Source: Pyxicephalus adspersus
Taxonomy: Eukaryota > Chordata > Amphibia > Anura > Pyxicephalidae
Assembly: GCF_032062135.1 (NCBI RefSeq)
Contig: NC_092862.1
Location: 70,114,381 to 70,178,380, forward strand
DNA: 64,000 nt
Reading direction: 5' to 3'
Part shown: one piece after another, positions 59,541-64,000 of the stretch
Position numbering within the stretch: position 1 is the first letter of the stretch
Layout: the number at the start of each line of letters is the position of its first letter
Made by a program: the position numbers and the translations under genes
The notes under the pieces: generated by a model
Databases searched by the model: none
The model's input: the letters and a program-made list of their open reading frames with translations, nothing else
Told to the model about the DNA's origin: nothing

Positions 59541-59543
59541 TAT

Positions 59544-59930
59544 TCAGTCATGTGAAAAAGTATCTAAATGAGTTTTCATTCAAACATTGCCTACAGATAA
59601 AAGTGATAGACATTCAATTAACATGATGTAATTATACTCATGATCTAAATTAACAAAAACGCAACTGTGTCATGTTGAAAAAATATACTTCTACCACTTC
59701 AAATCCAAGAAATTAGAGTCCGGTGTTCCAGATTAGGTGTCAATTCTGGGAAACTCCTTTATATTGATGGGTGTGGTGTCATCATGTCAAGATCAAAAGA
59801 ACTTTTCAAAGTCCTCAGTGAGAAGGCTGCAGATTCCCAAGAGTCTGGCAAAATATTTGTTAAAAAGATTGAATATTTTAACCTAATGATTCTACTATGT
59901 CTTAAATTTAAATGACTACTATTCTAAGCA
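59544..59930 (+). mobile_element. 5' part of a Tc1-like transposon
   Basis: The left end TCAGTCATGTGAAAAAGTAT and the following GAGTCCGGTGTTCCAGATTA, GGTGTCAAT and GTCAAGATCAAAAGAACT words match the 5' region of a known Tc1 family whose ends contain GTGAAAAAGT. The last part encodes the transposase start MSRSKELFKVLSEKAADSQE, with the helix-turn-helix entry. The rest of the gene and the right end are absent. Confidence 0.75.
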
Positions 59931-60085
59931 GGACTGACCATAGCAAAATCAGGCTAAGAGCTGATTGTTTACTGTTAAAAGATTCCCAAAATTATTTCAC
60001 ATCTGTATGCAACTCTTAAAAGAGTGTATGCATTCTAAATGAAAAAATATTGCACCAATTAAATTTGTTTTTGTATACTTGTATA

Positions 60086-60176
60086 GGATGCATTCCAGGT
60101 TTGCTGGATCACCCAGCTTTACTGAAGAAAGTGTGTCATCTCCAACTTTGGAGAGCTTTAATAAATCAAGCCCATA
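60086..60176. mobile_element. Right half of the fold-back MITE family
   Basis: GCATTCCAGGTTTGCTGGAT, CACCCAGCTTTACTGAAGAA, and TTGGAGAGCTTTAATAAATC form the right arm only. Confidence 0.8.
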
Positions 60177-61312
60177 GTATCAAATACACTAAGAAAGCCT
60201 GAACAGTGGAAATTAAGGGGTATAGACTGTTCAAATCAAGCTCCAAGCTAAATCTCAATAAATTGAAAAATCTCATTTTGTGGCATTTGAAATTGGCATT
60301 TATTAGATCCACAGACATTTTATAAATGACAACATTTCCAATAGAGAAGTGGCTAAAAATGTTACAGAATCATTGTTGCACATTGTTAAGAATAATGTCT
60401 GCTCAAGAGATGAATATAAGCTTATGAGATCTGGGATATACTTACTATTTTCCATTGTACACCTAATACATAACAGTATATCTATTCTTAATTGATGAAT
60501 AATAAAAAGGCAAATTTTCTTTGTGTTTTTCAAATATTTTAATTCAAATGAGTTTTCTCTGTAGGCTCTGATTAAATGAAGATCCAATATTCACTTGTTT
60601 AAACATTTTAAGTCAATTTTCATATGGTTTACATACTTATTTTTATGACTGTATACTGTCTTGCCATAAATCTATGCAAAAGTCTTGTAATATTTGTATA
60701 TTGACCTTTTCTGCATGTAAAAAGTATTACTAAAATAGTTCAGGTAAATTAAAGTAAAATGGTAAATGAATATGGAAACATGCAAAATATAATGCCTTGT
60801 AACTAGTGGAAGATTATATTAAAGCAGAAAGAGAAGATGACATAATAATTTAGTCATATAGTTAGAAACTGCAGATTGTCAATTACCTGAAAATTGTATT
60901 CTCCTAAGAAATAAAACGAGTTAATAAATCTTATTACTGAGACAACAAATGTTCTAAGCAGTTGTTTAGATAAGCAGGTTAGTTAAAAACATTTTTTCTA
61001 TTTTTTTTGTTAAGATACAGATTTATATTGAAATCTGCAATAAATAGCTGTTTAGTTGATAGAAAATATAATAATTGTTCAATAGTTTATATTGATAATG
61101 TGTGTGGTTGATGTTAAAGGATAGATTTTTCTTTTTTAAGAAATGGTAACACACTTTCACTATTTTTACAGACAATATTGTACCAATCAGATTTTTTTCT
61201 TCCTCTAGATCAACTTTTATGCTCTTTCCTTAATTTTACAATCATGTACTATTTATTTAATCTACATTTTATATTGTGTGGAAGGAAGCAGAGAAAAGAA
61301 GTACACATATAT
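60177..61312. other. AT-rich DNA, nothing recognised
   Basis: No supported feature. Confidence 0.45.
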
Positions 61313-61690
61313 CCACAGGCCACTTTATTAGGTACACCTGTTCAACTGTTTGGTAAGGCAAGTATTTAATCAGCCAATAACATGTCAGCAACTCAATGCA
61401 TTTATGCAGTGGTCCCCAACCTTTTGAGGTTCGCGGACCACTAAATACATGAACTTTGGACTGCGCATGTGCTGTGAAAAAGCTGGGAAGAAACTTCCCC
61501 CCCAGAATGATGTCATGGTGCCAGAACCGCCCACTCTGGTCTGAGCCTGTAATGGGAGAATTGGCCGGGTGTGTCCAGAGAGAGTTAGGTTGGGGACCCC
61601 TGCATTTATGCATTTAGGCATGTAGACATTGTCAAGGCTACCTTCTTAAGTTCAAATTGAGCATTAGAATGGGAAAGAAAGAAAGGTCTT
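61313..61690 (+). mobile_element. 5' fragment of a Tc1-like transposon, split by a hAT
   Basis: CAGGCCACTTTATTAGGTAC at 61316 is the terminus of the family also seen at 3078. After the hAT the family sequence continues (CATTTAGGCATGTAGACATT, then TTCAAATTGAGCATTAGAAT). Only the 5' untranslated part is present; no transposase motif follows. Confidence 0.8.
61407..61602. mobile_element. hAT-type MITE with perfect 8-bp target duplication
   Basis: Ends CAGTGGTCCCCAACC and GGTTGGGGACCCCTG are inverted. CATTTATG flanks it on both sides (61399-61406 and 61603-61610). 196 bp, no coding. The intact duplication and inverted ends suggest a fairly recent insertion into the Tc1 fragment. Confidence 0.95.
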
Positions 61691-63524
61691 TTTCTTTTAA
61701 TACCCCTTAAAAATTAAGTTTACCTTTTCTAGTGTCTTCTCCTCATCTGTTCTCAAATTGACCTTCTCTTACCTTATCTTCCTGATAGAAACTTCAATTG
61801 TGGCCATGTTTAAGTAAATTTATCATTGATTTATTAAGTCCACATTATATTGTTTTCAGAAGGTCTTGTCTATATTATTGATAGTAGATGCCTCCAATTG
61901 GGCCCTTAGCCTAATTTCTGAGGTTCTTAGATATAAATTTTAACATCAAATGGTCAGCTATTGCAATGTTAGGAGTTCTTTGTAAGTTATACAACTTGTA
62001 GATAATTTTCCTTACAAAGAAATTGATGGTAATTTCATGAAAATCATGGAAAGTAGGGGTAACCTTTGTCCACACGACAAATTCACTTTTTTAATGAAAT
62101 GAAATATATTTTCAAATCATAAAATATTAATACCTTTTCTGTTGTGCCAAAGTCATGTATGCTTTATGCACCATTGGTAATGTACCTACCTTTTTTGTAA
62201 TATCATATTTGAAACCTTTCAAAACAAGGGTTATAAAAAAGTGCAGGCAGACTTTTAGTTGGTGACTAAAAAAAAAAAAATACAAAACAATTTATTGAAT
62301 TTTTATGTTAAAATCTATTGGTTATTGATGTGGTACATTCCAGTAAAAACATTCTTCACTTTCTGCGTGAATTCCCTTTTGTATCATATTTCAGCTAAAG
62401 AGGATGCAAAATCTTACATCAGATTTCCATTAATATGTTGCCATAGTTATTCCATTTTTTTAGAATCCTATTTTAAAGTATACTTGTCAAAAACTCAAAC
62501 ATATTAAATAACACTGAACATATTAAATAAATAGGGCTTTCCTGGAGCGTAAATAGATCTTCAGGACAATAAATAGATCTATTTAAAGTTTTCACTTCAC
62601 AAATCAGACTGTGATAGATGATAGATGAACAATGCAACCAATTGATTTTCTTTTTTTCTTTTTTAGTAAAAGTTTAAAATCTTTTAAAATCTAATTTTGT
62701 GGCTGTGCTTCTCTATAGATGGGCAACTTCAGGACCTCCAAAGACTTAGAGTTTCCTGGTAACAGAATGAAGTTCTAAAATTTCTCACCAAATACCTATG
62801 GTTTGTACTGCAATGCAGGGATGCAGGGAAATATAGTCACGCATCCACTGTTCTTCCCATGTTGAGTATTTCATGGTTCCACATGACTGACCCTCCCACC
62901 AGCCAAATTCAAAGATGAGAAGAAATTAGATGTATTTGAGTATGCAAACACATCTAGCCCATAACCAGGCATTCTGTCCACTACGATCCTTATATACAGT
63001 GTATGCAATCAATTATTAGTTTGTATATAGAACTTACCTTATTTATTATAGGTTTGGTTGAGCTTTAAGTGCAAGTAAATTTGCAAAAGCAATATTTAGC
63101 AATAGGGGCATCCAGAGCAGCAAAAATAATAATAAGGATCCAGGCCTAGGAGGAGGATGATTTTTCTATTTATTTACTTTCTTTTTTAAACACATTTTCT
63201 TATGTTTTTAAATAATGCTAACAAAAAGAGAATTAGGCTATGTAAACATGTCATATGATTTTCACCAGGTTGGGCTCATCTCGAACAAAAATCTGACATG
63301 TACAGAGGTCGCCTGACGTCATTCATGGATGATGCTCACATGACTGTGTGTGTGTTGTATTTTAACTTGTTCTAAACAAGAAAGAAATAGTTTTTAGTAT
63401 TACTGCAGTTGATAATGCACCCTGAGTCCCATTGTTTTGTACAATTTAGCTATTGATTTACAATAACTTTAGTAAATGTAGCTAGTTACTTTCTAACATA
63501 ATATACAGTTGACTAACCTTTTTG
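61691..63524. other. AT-rich DNA, nothing recognised
   Basis: No supported feature in about 1.8 kb. Confidence 0.45.
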
Positions 63525-63760
63525 TTTAAAGCATACCTATCAGCAGAATTTTTACTTTACATAAAAGGGTAAACAACCCTATTATGTAAGGTAAAAATTA
63601 CATTCTTTTTTGGAAGGGGGGTTTAAAACACTTTTTTAAAATAAAAAGGGGCAAAGCTTCTCCCCTTCTGTCTTTATCATGACTTTACTAGAGTTGTAGT
63701 TTTGAATTAAAACTACGTTAGTTTACTAATTTTTGCAATTTTTTGCTAACAATATTTTTC
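63525..63760. mobile_element. MITE-like repeat with TTTAAAGCATACCT end
   Basis: Starts TTTAAAGCATACCT like the repeat at 38387. The next segment (AGAATTTTTACTTTACATAA, AAGGGTAAACAACCC) is the mirror image of the start of that repeat, so the family probably has long inverted ends. The right boundary is unclear. Confidence 0.45.
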
Positions 63761-63841
63761 AGACGGTAAACATCATCAATAGGTATAATCTGCTTTGAGG
63801 TCTGGGTTCTGGTGTCTGGTGACAGAAGGAATGTAACTCTT

Positions 63842-64000
63842 AAGCTGCGTACACACTTCCAATTTTTATCGTTGGAAATGAACGACGAACGATCGATTGT
63901 GCAAAAATCGTTCGTAAAAAAAGTAACCAACGACGCCGACGAACGAGGATAGTGGTTGGAAATGAACGACCGGACCGGCGGATCGGATTGGACGACGATC
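63842..64000. mobile_element. AAGCTGCGTACACAC MITE, cut by the window end
   Basis: AAGCTGCGTACACACTTCCAA is followed by TTATCGTTGGAAATGAACGA, then CGACGCCGACGAACGAGGAT. This parallels 7047-7190 step by step. The right half lies outside the window. Confidence 0.85.

Noticed and set aside
61269..61621. Reverse-strand frames of 114 and 78 residues
   Set aside because: They cross the hAT and Tc1 boundaries, so cannot be one conserved gene.

Overview
The window looks like non-coding DNA from a vertebrate, most likely a frog (anuran, ranoid type). No host gene, tRNA gene or rRNA gene could be supported. The longest open frames (about 200 residues) belong to decayed retrotransposons. The anuran call is an inference. 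It rests on overall AT-richness, a tRNA-derived SINE with a 3' tail of the kind I associate with frogs, several fold-back elements carrying a palindromic CCTGATTTATTAA-type end, Tc1 relatives common to fish and frogs, and piggyBac, hAT, Tigger, CR1 and Penelope relics side by side. I ran no database search.

Layout. 1-5.1 kb: AT-rich unique DNA with a decayed forward-strand Tc1 copy (3.08-3.76 kb). 5.1-7.9 kb: a three-level nest, with a Tc1 element split by a 1.6 kb non-autonomous hAT that itself carries a 0.4 kb MITE. 10.4-15.8 kb: a piggyBac fragment, a SINE 3' end, a Tigger-like MITE and a complete piggyBac element (TTAA at both ends, transposase in pieces, a striking array of hairpins next to the transposase start). 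18.1-22.1 kb: a TTAA-ended piggyBac-like relic and a reverse-strand CR1-type LINE that keeps its 5' half (esterase ORF1, endonuclease, first half of RT) but lacks its 3' end. 24.6-28.0 kb: two touching hAT-like MITEs, a reverse-strand Penelope-like element with RT and GIY-YIG domains, a large palindrome and a Tigger-like MITE. 33.2-39 kb: fold-back MITEs, a pogo/Tigger MITE, a degenerate tandem repeat, a decayed hammerhead-ribozyme-like motif and other frog-type repeats. 42.5-45.1 kb: a candidate conserved non-coding patch and a multi-hairpin TTAA-ended element. 47.8-64 kb: sparse MITEs, a Tc1 relic (52.6 kb), a tRNA-SINE (54.9 kb), a perfect 48-bp palindrome with a 1-bp spacer (56.8 kb), two more Tc1 pieces (59.5 and 61.3 kb, the latter split by a hAT with perfect 8-bp target duplications), and a MITE cut by the window end.

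No gene network is visible. The relationships here are between mobile elements: who inserted into whom, which termini are shared, and which coding relics could once have mobilised the short copies. The most unusual structures are the piggyBac hairpin array (15197-15595), the near-spacerless palindrome (56765-56861), the hammerhead-like motif (36006-36059), the triple mirrored hairpin (44363-44569) and a possible intron inside the piggyBac transposase (about 14443-14647).
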